Below the pieces are notes generated by a model. The model saw only the letters and a program-made list of their open reading frames with translations. It did no database searches and was not told where the DNA came from. Below, one piece after another: positions 41,532 to 52,067 of a stretch of 64,000 nt of DNA. The translations under genes and the position numbers were made by a program. Source of the stretch: Fereydounia khargensis (Eukaryota > Basidiomycota > Ustilaginomycetes > Urocystidales > Fereydouniaceae); contig JAOCZO010000023.1 of assembly GCA_026413255.1 (NCBI GenBank), positions 1-64,000 on the forward strand, written 5' to 3'. The number at the start of each line of letters is the position of its first letter. Positions within the stretch are counted from its first letter, which is position 1.

Positions 41532-42695
41532 AGCAAGGCGGCAATGACACATGCTGTCACGTCGCTATCGAACTCGACCCTCTTGTTAGTGGGCACGCCT
41601 TTTTCGCAGCGCCTCACGGCCGCGATGGCTTGGCTCATCAACATTGATATATAGACCGATTGGTCAAGGACTCGGCCCTGCATCGCACCGCACCGCAACG
41701 CACCCCGCACTGCAACGCACTCTAGCAAACGCAAACCAGTAAAAAGAAAAGCATTACGCCCACAAAAACGGCTCTTCCTTGATTCAGGAAGCGAGGAGAG
41801 AACAAGGATCAATGCAGGCAGGACCCGGAGATAGCACTGCACACAAATTTTTAATCTCGACCACTCGACCACACACCCAAATTGGCTCTCTTCGCATTTC
41901 TGGAGGTGCACCGGACCGACCCCACATATGCTGGCTGTCCATACCCGCCGCACGTTTTCTCTTCCTTCTTCGATTCTCTCTCATTTGTTTACACTAGCTT
42001 TGGTTTTCTACTTTTCGATCCTCAGAGGTTCTCGGGCATGACCACGGTTTCGGCATGGCACTTGTAAAAGCTCTTTACCATCATCATTCGTACAACACCG
42101 CGTCACGGCAGCATCCATAGGTTCCTTGACCCGCCCCCTTTTCTTGATGTTTCAACTCTAGAGCTCTCGACTGTCATTCGACTTGATTCGAGAGGAACGC
42201 CCATCCTGCATTTCTGCTGCATCCCGGACTGACCACGCCGCGCCGTCGTCGTCACCACCTATGCTGGCTTGGAGTTTGGCCGGCGCGTCAACCAAGATAC
42301 AGTACCGTGTTTTCCCGTTCCATCTCCCTCCCTCCCCCTCTTCACTTCACTGGTCCCCCCCCCACCCCCTGCTCCTTGTTAAAGTGGATTCTGTCATCTG
42401 CTTGACTGGCTGTCACTTGTGCAAGCGCCCACAAGCTGGAGCGCCGAAGCTGTTGTTTCCATTAGTTGTTAGATTTAGAAATGGCGCCTGGTTTTTCTTC
42501 TTTCTCTCGCCGTCTCGTCATGGTGCTGTGCTCACGCTCGTGTGGAGTTACTGTTACAGTAGTTGGAAGTGTTGGTCTGATCACGAGAATTTGCTGCGTC
42601 TGCGGGAAAAAGACGCGCACGGTGTTCTTGTGAGACGGAGGCGGTTGTGCCTCACGTCACTTTGCTCCACCACAGCACGGGTCGGAAGGGTAAAG
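41532..42695. other. 1.16-kb intergenic region between the RRM gene and TBCA
   Basis: Tandem plus-strand genes. It contains the RRM 3' UTR and the TBCA promoter. A C-rich stretch of about 14 nt is at 42354-42368, and C/T-rich sequence spans about 41930-42400. A GTTACTGTTACAGTAG element is at about 42546-42561. No gene is seen. Confidence 0.5.
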
Positions 42696-43248
42696 ATGAG
42701 CGACGCAACGGCACTGAAGCGACAACTCACGATCAAGACTGGGGTGGTGAAGCGGTGAGTGTCGACTGCTCCTTGTCCGTGTACAAGGTCGACTCTGTGA
42801 CTGACGGGCGGGGTGGCAGGTTGACGAAGGAAGAAAAGACGTACGTGCAAGAAGCGGCAGAGCAGGCGGCTCGCGTTGAGCGCTTCCTCGCAGAAGGCCG
42901 AGACGAGTGGGATATCAAGAAACAAGTAGGTTTCGTCCCCACATCCCCCCCATCTGGTACCGGTGCTGTGTGGCTAAACGTGGCGCGATCCTCGCAGAGA
43001 GAAGTGTACGATGACTGCGCAAAGATGATTCCGGACTGCAAGACTCGCCTGGAACGCGCACTCGAAGATCTCGACATTCTCCTCGTACGTAGCCCCTGTT
43101 CCCCATACACTACACTATCGCCTCCCTCTAACACGTTAGCGCATCATTCTAGGAGGGACTCGATGATCAAGTCGAGGAGACGGACGAAGCCACAGCCGCT
43201 CGCGAGGCTTCCCAGGCCGCACACGAAAGCCTCTCTTCTGCTGCCTAG
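42696..43248 (+). CDS. TBCA: Tubulin-folding cofactor A
   Basis: Four exons: 42696-42754, 42820-42925, 42998-43084, 43153-43248, 115 residues. It is the small three-helix chaperone that holds beta-tubulin (yeast Rbl2, fission yeast Alp31). Family blocks are IKTGVVKRLTKEEKTYVQEA, DEWDIKKQ, AKMIPDCKTRLERALEDLDILL and an acidic, Ala-rich end. All junctions are GT..AG and in frame, and the 19-residue first exon ends within the conserved VVKR. The facing USP gene stops 156 bp downstream. Confidence 0.95.
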
Positions 43249-43404
43249 TACAGCACAATGCAGCACTGCACAGTAACATTGTAGTATTGGATGCTAAAAG
43301 TGTAAAAAGAAGAAAGCAATGAAGGGCATACGCAGTACACGCATTCATCGCTTCTCGTGCTCATGCTCGTCTATAAAGATGTGAATGCTAAGGGGGCGGG
43401 CGAG

Positions 43405-45630
43405 TTAAAAGTGACGTGGCTTCATCTTGCCTGCAAACATGCCTGGTTGTCCGCCGCCCTTCTTGAGCGACGTGCTCATGTTGGCTAGCGCAAAGGGAGA
43501 GCTTGGAGCTCCGCCCCCTGCTCGGCGCGCTTCCGCCTTGGCCTGCTTCCTTCGTGCCTTTTTGGAGAGGGCGGGACTGGCATCAGATGCAGCCGGAGAA
43601 GAACTGCGGTGTGAAGAGACGGAGGCGCGTCGACCATTGGCGCTGCCACCTCCACCGCCAATAAGGCTCTCGTAGTCGCCTCGGCTGACCGTCGTGCCAA
43701 GCTCATCGCCGTCGTCAAGGCTATCCGGTGAGGCGGTCTTGGAGGAAGGCAGAACGCGTGGTGATCCGGACGCAGCTGAGGACGGGGTCAAGGGCATCCG
43801 ACTTGACGGTGACGGCTCGTGAGAGCTGTGGAACTTGGCCTTCTTGGGTGAAAGGCTGGACGCACGAGTTTCTTCGGACAGCTTGCGCTTCTTGGCTGGG
43901 AGGAGGCCGTTGGCAGTCTTGGGGCTCGGTTGGACAAACCCCGGCTCAGAGGGAGTGGCAGAGGGAGTGGCAGAGGCAGTGGCAGAGGGAGTGGCAGAGG
44001 CAGTGGCAGAGGCAGTGGCGGCGACCGAGTTGATGGCACTCTGCAGCGACTCGTCCTTCTCGCGAAGGTAAAAGAGAATGTAGGCACTCTGGTCGCCGGC
44101 GGGCGTCTGGTTGTGCATCTCAGATACGTGGCTGTCGTCCATGCGAGTCCAGCGGTTGGAGGGCGACTTGACACTGGCAACATAGTGGCCGCTGTTGGGC
44201 CCCGAGCCATAGTGATGCACTACGGCGTAGAGGCGGTATCGGGCGGATTGGGAGCGGTTGGACACGTAGGGACCAATATTGAGCGTGTCGTCAAAGGCAA
44301 TGGGGCGGGAAATCTTGCCACCAAAGGGACCAAAGCGTTTGAGATGAACGGTGAGGGCTAAGGGAGCATTCTCGATGGTAAACTGCTTGGTGGCATTGAC
44401 CTTGCGCTTGCAGCTGTCGCACTTGTACTTTTCGGTGCCGCTCAAGGTATCCTTCTTGACAAAGGCACGGAAGGCATCGGTGAGGGAGGAGATGCCCTTG
44501 TGCATGTCGAGGCTAATGTCGAGGATGGGGTCAAAGGTGTCGGAATTGTGGTTGCAGTTGAGGCAGGTGACACGGCTGCGGAGCTTGCCTCCAAAGATCT
44601 TTTGAATAAAGGTGGTCTGTCTTGCCGGATGATCCTGCCTGAGGCTCTTTGGTGCGCGAGCGAGGCAGCATTGTTGCATGGCCTCGAGAAGGAAGCGAAG
44701 GTACTCGTGGGCATCCTCCTGTCTTCCCTGGCGAAGGGGCTTGGCAAACGCCTTGAGGTTACGGTTAAAGTCAGCAGGAGCGTTTGTGTTGGCGCCGTTG
44801 AGGAGGAGAGATCGGCGGGCAAACTTTTGCATGGCGAGAACGGGGTCGAAGGTGGGATTGGGCTTTCCACCCCATTCGCCATGAAGGGCGGATATGTCGT
44901 TGGAGAGGAGGGCGAATGCTAGGGGAGGAGTATGGATGAGAGACTGCATGACGCTGTTCATGTAGCAGGTGTTGCCGTAATTGGAAAGGCCCGGGGCGAT
45001 GTGGCGCACCTTTGCCGGGAAACGGAGGGAGATCTTGTGCGGGTAGAGGTCAAAGTCGGGCTGTCGCTTGGGCTTGGTAGGAGAGGCCGGGCGAGATGAG
45101 GGACCAGCCTGATCAGATGTGGATGCAGAGAGGCCATTGATGGCGGGGGTGTCGGTATGGAGGAGAAGCGAGGTTGCAAGGCTCACTTTGGAGGTTGGCT
45201 TGGATTTGGACTTGGAGAGGGAGTAGTTGGGATCGTTTACGGGGACGATGCCCATGGATGTGTAGTCCTGGCCATGAGAGTCGTGTGACTTGACGAAGCG
45301 GACGGGATCGGCGAGGAGTGCGTGGAGCATGCCTCTCTGCTTGAGGGTGGACTGGATGGGATCGTCGGAAGTCTCGGCGGGCTGCTTGGTGTCCTGGCCT
45401 TGCTGCTGCTGCTGCTGTTGGAGGAGATGCTTGTTCTTCTTCTTTTTCTTGCTTGGTGACGAGTTGGGAGAGACGTTGTTGTTGTTATTGTTGTTGTTGT
45501 GCAGGGATGACTTTGGTGCAGAGTGGGATAGGGAGCGTGGACTGGCGGCGGAAGAGTCCATGTTGGCGGGGCGATAGGAGTGCGGACTGCCATTGGGCTG
45601 GGAGTGTGGGCGGGTGGCAACTTGAGCCAT
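43405..45630 (-). CDS. Ubiquitin-specific protease, USP36/Ubp10-like
   Basis: Intronless, 741 residues from the ATG at 45630 (upstream in-frame codons start from a non-ATG). A disordered N-terminus with Asn, Lys and Gln runs precedes the catalytic domain. Cys box: GLSNYGNTCYMNSVMQSL (Cys about 222). QGRQEDAHEYLRFLLEAMQ follows. Zinc-binding pairs are CLNC and CDSC. His box: YAVVHHYGSGPNSGHYVASV, then WTRMDDSHV. The catalytic triad appears complete. The order and blocks FGGKLRSRVTC and PLALTVHLKRF fit the USP36/42/Ubp10 group, nucleolar enzymes acting on ribosome biogenesis factors and histone H2B. The C-terminal tail holds SATASATP repeats and a basic KARRKQAKAEARR, possibly a nuclear or nucleolar signal. 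Confidence 0.9.
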   Translation of the reverse strand: MAQVATRPHSQPNGSPHSYRPANMDSSAASPRSLSHSAPKSSLHNNNNNNNNVSPNSSPSKKKKKNKHLLQQQQQQQGQDTKQPAETSDDPIQSTLKQRGMLHALLADPVRFVKSHDSHGQDYTSMGIVPVNDPNYSLSKSKSKPTSKVSLATSLLLHTDTPAINGLSASTSDQAGPSSRPASPTKPKRQPDFDLYPHKISLRFPAKVRHIAPGLSNYGNTCYMNSVMQSLIHTPPLAFALLSNDISALHGEWGGKPNPTFDPVLAMQKFARRSLLLNGANTNAPADFNRNLKAFAKPLRQGRQEDAHEYLRFLLEAMQQCCLARAPKSLRQDHPARQTTFIQKIFGGKLRSRVTCLNCNHNSDTFDPILDISLDMHKGISSLTDAFRAFVKKDTLSGTEKYKCDSCKRKVNATKQFTIENAPLALTVHLKRFGPFGGKISRPIAFDDTLNIGPYVSNRSQSARYRLYAVVHHYGSGPNSGHYVASVKSPSNRWTRMDDSHVSEMHNQTPAGDQSAYILFYLREKDESLQSAINSVAATASATASATPSATASATPSATPSEPGFVQPSPKTANGLLPAKKRKLSEETRASSLSPKKAKFHSSHEPSPSSRMPLTPSSAASGSPRVLPSSKTASPDSLDDGDELGTTVSRGDYESLIGGGGGSANGRRASVSSHRSSSPAASDASPALSKKARRKQAKAEARRAGGGAPSSPFALANMSTSLKKGGGQPGMFAGKMKPRHF
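43949..44018 (-). repeat. 12-bp/6-bp minisatellite coding Ser-Ala-Thr repeats
   Basis: GGCAGAGGGAGT and GGCAGAGGCAGT units in tandem within the USP gene, giving alternating SATA and SATP on the protein. Confidence 0.85.
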
Positions 45631-46490
45631 GATGAGAGGATGCGAGACTCGAGATGCGGAGGCCGACCGAGCGGATAAGCGGAAGGGGAAGGGCAAGGGC
45701 AAGAGGAAGCGTCGGAGAGCGGTGATGGCCAGCGAGAGCGGAATGGCGAGGGCGGGGTGAGAGTGAGGGTGAGGTTGGATGAGCGAGGCGCCAGCTGTCC
45801 AAGTTTGGCCGCCTTGGTAACCGTCGAGAGGATGAACGATAGAAGCAGCAGAGTGACAGCGAAAAGTGACAGGGGTTGATGGCTAAAATGGCCTTTCGCC
45901 GTGCCGTACAGTACCGTACACTACAGCACAGTATGTTGTCTGTCTTCTTCGCTTTGACGACACCCTCTCACGGCCACTGTTCAGCCAACTCGACGACGCC
46001 GACACGAACGCGGACACGAAGCAAGCCGTTTCCCAGTCTTCTCTCTCCAAAAAATTTTTTGTCTTTTTTTTTTAAACTTTTTTTCTTTTCCTTTTTGTTT
46101 TTGGCGTCCGTGTCCGCGCCGGGTCCGGGTCCGGGTCCAGACGAGTAGCAGCAGCAGGTGCCAGTACAGTACAGTACAGTACTGTGTGGTAGGCAAGCCA
46201 GCCATGCACGCTAGGCCAGCTTGGCTTGCCCTCCACACGCGCCGCCCTCCCCTTTTTCCTTCCTGGCTCGCGCTTTTTGTTGCTGTCGCTCGACGCGCTT
46301 TGCCCTTGACGCTGCTGTCTGTCCGTGCTCAGGCCAACGCAACACACTCACTCCAACTCACGCTACCCAGACTCAGCACTCGCCAGTTTGCTTCCAACCA
46401 CCACCACCACCACCACCACCGCACCGCTCAACCCAGCTCACAGCGCCATCTAGCATCTAGGCGTGCGCCTCCAACCATCCACCATCCACC
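45631..46490. promoter_or_regulatory. Divergent promoter of the USP gene and VAC14
   Basis: 860 bp without a gene. Two GTAC-type clusters occur: CCGTACAGTACCGTACACTACAG at about 45903-45925 and CCAGTACAGTACAGTACAGTACTG at about 46160-46183. A long A/T run (about 46050-46095) separates them. A CCA array is at about 46399-46423, about 70 nt before the VAC14 ATG. Confidence 0.55.
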
Positions 46491-49400
46491 ATGGATGCCA
46501 ATCTCCAAAAGGCCCTCCTCGACCGCGTCTACGACAAGCGCAAAGCCGCAACCCTAGACCTCGAACGCCAGGTCCGAGACTGCCTCGCCAGGGGCGACCG
46601 TGCTCGTGTAAATCTCATCGTACAGCAGCTCTGTTCGCTTCTCACTGCAAGTCCCCAAAACCTCAACGCCCGCAACGGTGGCCTCATTGGTCTCGCTGGC
46701 ATCGGCATCGCCCTCGGTCTCGAGATCGCCCCATACCTCGAACAGATCGCCAAACCCGTCCTCGCCTGCTTCTCCGACCCAGACAGCAAGATCAGGTACT
46801 TTGCCTGCGAAAGCTTCTACAACATTGCCAAGGTCTGCAAGGGCGAAATCCTCGTCTACTTTAACGAGATCTTTGATGCCCTCTCCAAGCTTGCCGCCGA
46901 CTCGGAACTCTCCGTCAAGAATGGCGCAGAGCTCCTCGACAGACTCCTCAAGGACATTGTATGCGAGGCTGCCCCCCACTATGTCTCCCAGTTCCAGCAC
47001 ATCTCCCACATCCGAGCAAGGCAGGATGCTCTTGCTGGTTTCAGCGGTGGCCATGCTGAGCTCGACGTAGCAAGAGAGAAGGCTCACGCTGCCGATGCCG
47101 ACCCGCAAGCAACCGCCGCCAATCGCGTCTTCTCCCTCGCCCGCTTCGTGCCCCTCCTCGCCGAGCGCATGTACGTCATCAGCCCCTTTACACGCAACTA
47201 CCTCGTCAGCTGGATCACTGTCCTCGACTCGCTCCCTGATCTCGAGCTCGTCAGCTACCTCCCCTCTTTCCTCGACGGTCTCCTCAAGTATCTCAGCGAT
47301 CCCAACACGGATGTACGAGTTGCTACCGCCAACGTCCTGGCCGACTTTCTCCGCGAGATTCGCGACGCTGCCCAAGCAAGTACCCAGCGCGCTCAAAGGC
47401 AGAAACAAGCTGCCGAGAACGCCGCCAATGCCGCTCCCAACGACAAAGATTCCAAACCCAGTCTCGCCATCTCTGCCCCTCCCACTGTCGCCGAGGGCTC
47501 TACAACGGCTACCATCGGCCAGGATGGCGCCACGACCCAGACCCAGACCCAGACCCAATTACACACAACCACCCAAGATACCCTCCCCAGCCGTCGCGAG
47601 GGCAGCATCATTGAACGCGAGCACCAAGACAGCATCGAGGAGGAGCAGGGCAAGGATAAGGACAAGGACAAGAACAAGGACATCTGGGTTCCTGGCCACG
47701 AGATCCGCATCGACTATGCGGCCATCATGGAGATCCTCATCAATCACATTGGATACCCAGATGAAGAGATCCAAGCGACCACCCTCCAGTGGATCGCAGA
47801 GCTTCTTTTGGTTGTCAAGCATGTCGTCGTGCCCTTTACTCCTCGTCTCATCCCCGCCATCCTCCCCAGTCTGGCTCATCACAGCCCCGCCATTGCGAGT
47901 GCTGCCAATGCGACCAACCTCAACCTCTACCGAGTCATTCAGGAGCTGCCAGCGCCACCCTCCCCCACATCCCTCCCCCCTCATCGTCCTCCCAGCGCTG
48001 GTCCCTCAGAGAAAGCCAGCAGAGAGAGACTGGCCACTGGAAGCCCGACCACAATGACCAACATCAAGGCCTCAGAAAAGACATCAAATCAAAGTGCCTC
48101 AACATCCGAAGGCTCACGCAGGCCAACCATTTCGCAAGCGCCTGCCCCCTCTTCGGCTCAACGTGACACCTTCTCACCACCCATGTCCCCCCGGAATCGC
48201 GCACACACGCTTACTTCGGAACCTGACAACATCTCAATCCAGCTGCAAGCGGGTGCGCAAGACCAGGACCCATCATCCAGTCTCGCTGTTGCACAAGCTG
48301 GCTCAGCGGAGCAAGCCCGAGCACGGTCGCGTTCTCGAACGCCACCTACTCTGGGCGAGCGCGATCCATTCGACTATCAGACCACGGTCAATGCGCTAAC
48401 CCTCCAGTTGCTCGACGAGCACGAAGAGACTCGTGTCACGGCTCTCGAGTGGCTTTTGATGCTTCACCAAAAGTGCCCTCGCAAGATTCTGTCTATGGAC
48501 GATGGCACCTTTCCGGCCTTACTCAAGACTCTGTCTGACCCGAGTGACGAGGTCATCCGCTCTGACCTCCGTCTGCTAGCCCAGATCAGCTCGGCCTCTG
48601 AGGACTCGTACTTCCACGCCTTTATCGCAAACCTTCTCAGTCTCTTTAGCACGGATCGCAGGCTGCTCGAGACAAGAGGCAGCCTCATCATCCGACAGCT
48701 TTGCGCGTCACTCAACACGGAGAGGATCTTTCGCACCCTCGCCGAGATCTTGGAGAAGGACGAGGATCTCGAATTTGCCAGTATCATGGTTCAGAATCTC
48801 AGCGTGATTCTCATCACGTCTCCCGAACTCTCTGATTTCCGCAAGCGCCTTCGCAATCTCGACTCGAAGGATGGACAGATGCTCTTTGTTAGCATCTACC
48901 GTAGCTGGTGCCACAATGCAGTGGCCGCATTCAGTCTCTGTCTGTTGGCACAGGCCTACGAACATGCCAGCAACCTTCTGGGCATCTTTGCAGAGCAGCT
49001 CGAGATGACAGTCAGCCTGTTGATCCAGATCGATATGCTGGTCCAGCTGCTCGAGTCGCCCATCTTTACTGCGCTACGACTCCAGTTGCTGGAGCCGGAG
49101 AAGCATCCTTACCTGTTCAAATGCCTCTACGGACTCTTGATGCTCCTTCCGCAAAGCTCGGCGTTTGTCACGCTACGAAACCGACTGAGTGCGGTCAACG
49201 GCCTTGGGTTCCTGCACTCTGTTCCGCGTTCGAGCTATGCGCAGAGTGTGCGTCCGAGCGGGCAGACGGGCAAGACGGTGTCGCGCGACGAGATCAAGTG
49301 GAGCGAGCTGCTGACGCATTTCAAGGTCACGCAAGCACGACACGAACGAGCACGCCGTGCCAGTGCGACCGGCTCGTCAGGAGGTGGTGAAGCGATGGTC

Positions 49401-49784
49401 AGCGACCTCTCTTCAGCCTTGGCCAGCGGGGCCAACTTGGGGCGGACCAATGGCCCACCGCACCGCAGAAAGGCAAGCCAGAGTTCCGCGTCGACAACGG
49501 CGGCGGCGACGAATCAGGCCGCCCAGGCGCAGGGAGCGGGCGCCAACAGCAGGTTTGCCGGCATGGGTCTTGGTCTGAGCACGTCAGGAACGCCAGGCAG
49601 GACTGGTCAGTCAAGAAACGAGGCCGCCATCCCTCCATCTGCCTCCTCTTCGTCTTCATTCTTTGGCATGCACCTTTCCGGATCGGCGGGGAATCGATCC
49701 ACAAGTCCCACCAACTCGCGGCGACCTCCTCCCGGTACGGCGGCCGCGTCGCGAGTGATGAGCAAGGGATCCGGATACCGATGA
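46491..49784 (+). CDS. VAC14: Vac14, scaffold of the PI(3,5)P2 kinase complex
   Basis: Intronless, 1097 residues. Vac14 assembles Fab1/PIKfyve and Fig4 on vacuole and endosome membranes. The N-terminal HEAT-repeat block is highly characteristic: NARNGGLIGLAGIGIALG, then KIRYFACESFYNIAKVCKGE and NGAELLDRLLKDIV. The C-terminal Fig4-binding region includes LLIQIDMLVQLLESPIFTALRLQLL and LLPQSSAFVTLRNRL. Two disordered inserts separate HEAT blocks: one with TQTQTQTQ and KDKDKDKNKD repeats (about residues 345-395), another Ser/Pro-rich (about 485-620). A tail of about 180 residues (GSSGGGEAM onward) is disordered. These inserts explain the larger size compared with yeast (880) and human (782). Confidence 0.95.
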   Translation: MDANLQKALLDRVYDKRKAATLDLERQVRDCLARGDRARVNLIVQQLCSLLTASPQNLNARNGGLIGLAGIGIALGLEIAPYLEQIAKPVLACFSDPDSKIRYFACESFYNIAKVCKGEILVYFNEIFDALSKLAADSELSVKNGAELLDRLLKDIVCEAAPHYVSQFQHISHIRARQDALAGFSGGHAELDVAREKAHAADADPQATAANRVFSLARFVPLLAERMYVISPFTRNYLVSWITVLDSLPDLELVSYLPSFLDGLLKYLSDPNTDVRVATANVLADFLREIRDAAQASTQRAQRQKQAAENAANAAPNDKDSKPSLAISAPPTVAEGSTTATIGQDGATTQTQTQTQLHTTTQDTLPSRREGSIIEREHQDSIEEEQGKDKDKDKNKDIWVPGHEIRIDYAAIMEILINHIGYPDEEIQATTLQWIAELLLVVKHVVVPFTPRLIPAILPSLAHHSPAIASAANATNLNLYRVIQELPAPPSPTSLPPHRPPSAGPSEKASRERLATGSPTTMTNIKASEKTSNQSASTSEGSRRPTISQAPAPSSAQRDTFSPPMSPRNRAHTLTSEPDNISIQLQAGAQDQDPSSSLAVAQAGSAEQARARSRSRTPPTLGERDPFDYQTTVNALTLQLLDEHEETRVTALEWLLMLHQKCPRKILSMDDGTFPALLKTLSDPSDEVIRSDLRLLAQISSASEDSYFHAFIANLLSLFSTDRRLLETRGSLIIRQLCASLNTERIFRTLAEILEKDEDLEFASIMVQNLSVILITSPELSDFRKRLRNLDSKDGQMLFVSIYRSWCHNAVAAFSLCLLAQAYEHASNLLGIFAEQLEMTVSLLIQIDMLVQLLESPIFTALRLQLLEPEKHPYLFKCLYGLLMLLPQSSAFVTLRNRLSAVNGLGFLHSVPRSSYAQSVRPSGQTGKTVSRDEIKWSELLTHFKVTQARHERARRASATGSSGGGEAMVSDLSSALASGANLGRTNGPPHRRKASQSSASTTAAATNQAAQAQGAGANSRFAGMGLGLSTSGTPGRTGQSRNEAAIPPSASSSSSFFGMHLSGSAGNRSTSPTNSRRPPPGTAAASRVMSKGSGYR

Positions 49785-49974
49785 GCCGATCACTGTTGCT
49801 TTTCTCTTTGCTCTCTCTCTCTTTTTGCTCTCTCTCTCTCTCTTTCTCTCTCTCTGCATACCCTTTCATGCCATGTCGCAATACAAGAACACGTGAGGAA
49901 GAAAGAAAAGCTGAACGTTTATGCTATCATTACAAGGGGGTGTGTTTGCTGGGTGGATTGGATGAGGCGAGTGT
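49785..49974. other. Convergent 3' region with CT tract
   Basis: 190 bp between the VAC14 and PRE3 stops. A CT-rich run with TTTTT interruptions lies at about 49800-49855, immediately after the VAC14 stop. Confidence 0.5.
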
Positions 49975-50789
49975 TTATACGATGCGATCAGCGAGCTCGG
50001 GTAGTTGGTCTCCGGGGACAAAGTGTCGCTCTACGCCGTCTTCTGTGATGTCAGCCAGACGGATGGTACCACCAGAGGAGCCGTCTCGCCTCATGGCCAG
50101 AGCGAGAGCTGTGTACGTTAGGCGAGGGCAAGGTGAGTATGATGTGTTGTGGACAAGTGAGCGGGGGAAAGGGTGAGGTGGCTTACCATTCTTGACAAAC
50201 TCGATGGTCTGTTCCTTGCCCCAGCCAGCCTTCCAGGTTGCGTCGCAGTAACCATAGATGTAAGTAGAGCCAGATCCTAAAAGAGCAAAGAGTGTGAGTA
50301 GAGCCAACCCAGCCAAGAAGGGGGGAAAAAAGACAAGACAATGGACGTACCTCCAATGGCCCAAGGCTGTTCAAACACACCACCGCCCAGGGGGATATTG
50401 AAGACCTTTCCGCCGTTCTTCTTGTCCCAGCCGGCGACGATGATGCCTGCGCTGAGGCGGTCCTTGTTCTGGTACACCATTTCCTGGAAGAGGTTGGCGG
50501 CGATCTTGACGTCTGGCTGTTCTTCCATGGTGACGCCGTACAGGTCTAGGTAGTATGTGACGATGTCAGCGAGGGCCTGGGTGTCAGCGGCAGAGCCAGA
50601 TCGACAGCAGTAGATACGGTCCGAGAGGTGAGTGAGCTTGTCGGTGACGCGGTTGGCAATGTAGCTGCCCATGGTGGTGCGGCTGTCGGCGCCGATGATG
50701 ACACCCTTGTCGTAGGCGACGGCCATGATGGAGGTGCCGAGGTCCACCTCGCCCTTCTTGAGTCGTGTCCAGTCGATTGCGTCCACCAT
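49975..50789 (-). CDS. PRE3: 20S proteasome subunit beta-1 (caspase-like, PSMB6/Pre3)
   Basis: Three exons: 50351-50789, 50187-50276, 49975-50108 (complement), 220 residues. The 18-residue propeptide [18 protein letters not shown] precedes catalytic Thr1 of [19 protein letters not shown]; Asp17 and Lys33 of the mature enzyme fall in [34 protein letters not shown] and [20 protein letters not shown] are beta-1 signatures. Cleavage is autocatalytic at Gly-Thr. Introns are 74 and 78 bp with GT..AG ends. It is head-to-head with calcineurin B (569 bp apart). Confidence 0.95.
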
Positions 50790-51358
50790 GGTATGTTTTG
50801 GGTCCGAGTTGGGGATGATGTGAGCAAGTAAAACGGTGATGTGGTTGACGACCAAAGTGCGCCGACTGAGCCTTGGCTTGTGTTGGCTGCCGTTGGTTGG
50901 GTGTACGTGTCCCAACTGCCCTGCCCTGTGCGGGCGGCGCGAGTCGAGTCGAGAAAGTGGAGTGGCCGCGTAACGCAAGCAAACGTACCCACTCAACCCA
51001 TCCCAGCCCAGCAGGTCCCGGAGCCGATCACCAACCAACCCAGCTGGCCCTTTCGCGTGTCGGCCCAGAAAGCGCACTCCGCTCACAGCTGCAGCGATTT
51101 CTTTTTCTTCTTCGCCGAGAGAGAGAGAGACACACACACACACACACGCGAGTGAGCACACGCCAGCGAACATGGACTCGAGCGAGTGAGAGTGAGTGAG
51201 CTAGGCCAAGGCCGGCTCGAGGCGGGTCCAAGCAACAGTCAAGTAAAGTACCGTCGAGGGCAAACCAGAGCAGAGCCATACCCAGCCCGACCATACCACA
51301 CTATACCATACCAGTCACACACCCACTCACACACTAGCCACCAACAGCACACTCCAAA
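50790..51358. promoter_or_regulatory. Divergent promoter of PRE3 and CNB1
   Basis: 569 bp without a gene. It holds a mixed GA then CA tract (about 51118-51149) and ACCATACCA-type short repeats (about 51289-51321) just upstream of the CNB1 ATG. No proteasome-type PACE element was seen. Confidence 0.45.
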
Positions 51359-52067
51359 ATGGGACAGCAAGGATCACAGCTCTTGTCCGAGATTGAGCAA
51401 AACTCCAACTTCTCCGCCAAGGAGATCCAGCGTCTCAAGAAGCGGTTCATGAAGCTCGACCGAGACGGCAGTGGCTCGATCGACAAGGACGAGTTCCTCC
51501 AGATCCCAGCCATCGCCAACAACCCACTTGCACTCCGTCTCATTGCCATCTTTGACGAAGATGGTGGTGGAACCGTCGACTTCCAGGAGTTTGTCGCCGG
51601 TCTCAGTGCGTTCAGCAACCAGGGAAGCAGGGAGGAAAAGCTTCGATGTAAGTTACAAGCTCTTCCTCTGTGCACATGTCATGTACTGTGTATTTTTTTT
51701 TTCTTTTCTAACACCGTATCACCCGCACACATATTCACAGTCGCATTCAAAGTGTACGACATGGACCGAGACGGCCTCATTTCCAACGGCGAGCTCTTCC
51801 TCGTCCTTAAAATGATGGTCGGCAACAACCTCAAGGACCAGCAGCTCCAGCAGATTGTCGACAAGACCATCATGGAGGCAGACAAGAACGGCGACGGCAA
51901 GCTAGACTTTGAAGAGTTCCAGGAGATGGTTGCCAACACGGACGTAGCAAAGCAGCTCACGCTAGAGGTGTGTCTTTCCCCTCTTTCCCCTCTTTGCCCC
52001 TCTCTCTCTCCCGTCCAGCTTGATCTGACTTGCCTCTTTCCCCATTTCCCACCAGGACCTATTCTGA
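51359..52067 (+). CDS. CNB1: Calcineurin regulatory subunit B
   Basis: Three exons: 51359-51647, 51741-51967, 52056-52067, 175 residues, the usual CNB length. It is the Ca2+-binding, myristoylated subunit of calcineurin phosphatase. The MGQQGSQ start suits N-myristoylation. Four complete EF-hand loops are present: [36 protein letters not shown] and [12 protein letters not shown]. The last exon codes only Asp-Leu-Phe-stop (12 nt), but it restores the conserved QLTLEDLF end; without it the reading would run on into intron sequence. Confidence 0.96.

Noticed and set aside
43345-43380. U2 snRNA-like start (ATCGCTTCTCG) followed by a TATAAAG-like string
   Set aside because: Only the first 11 bases resemble U2; the branch-recognition and Sm-site sequences do not follow.
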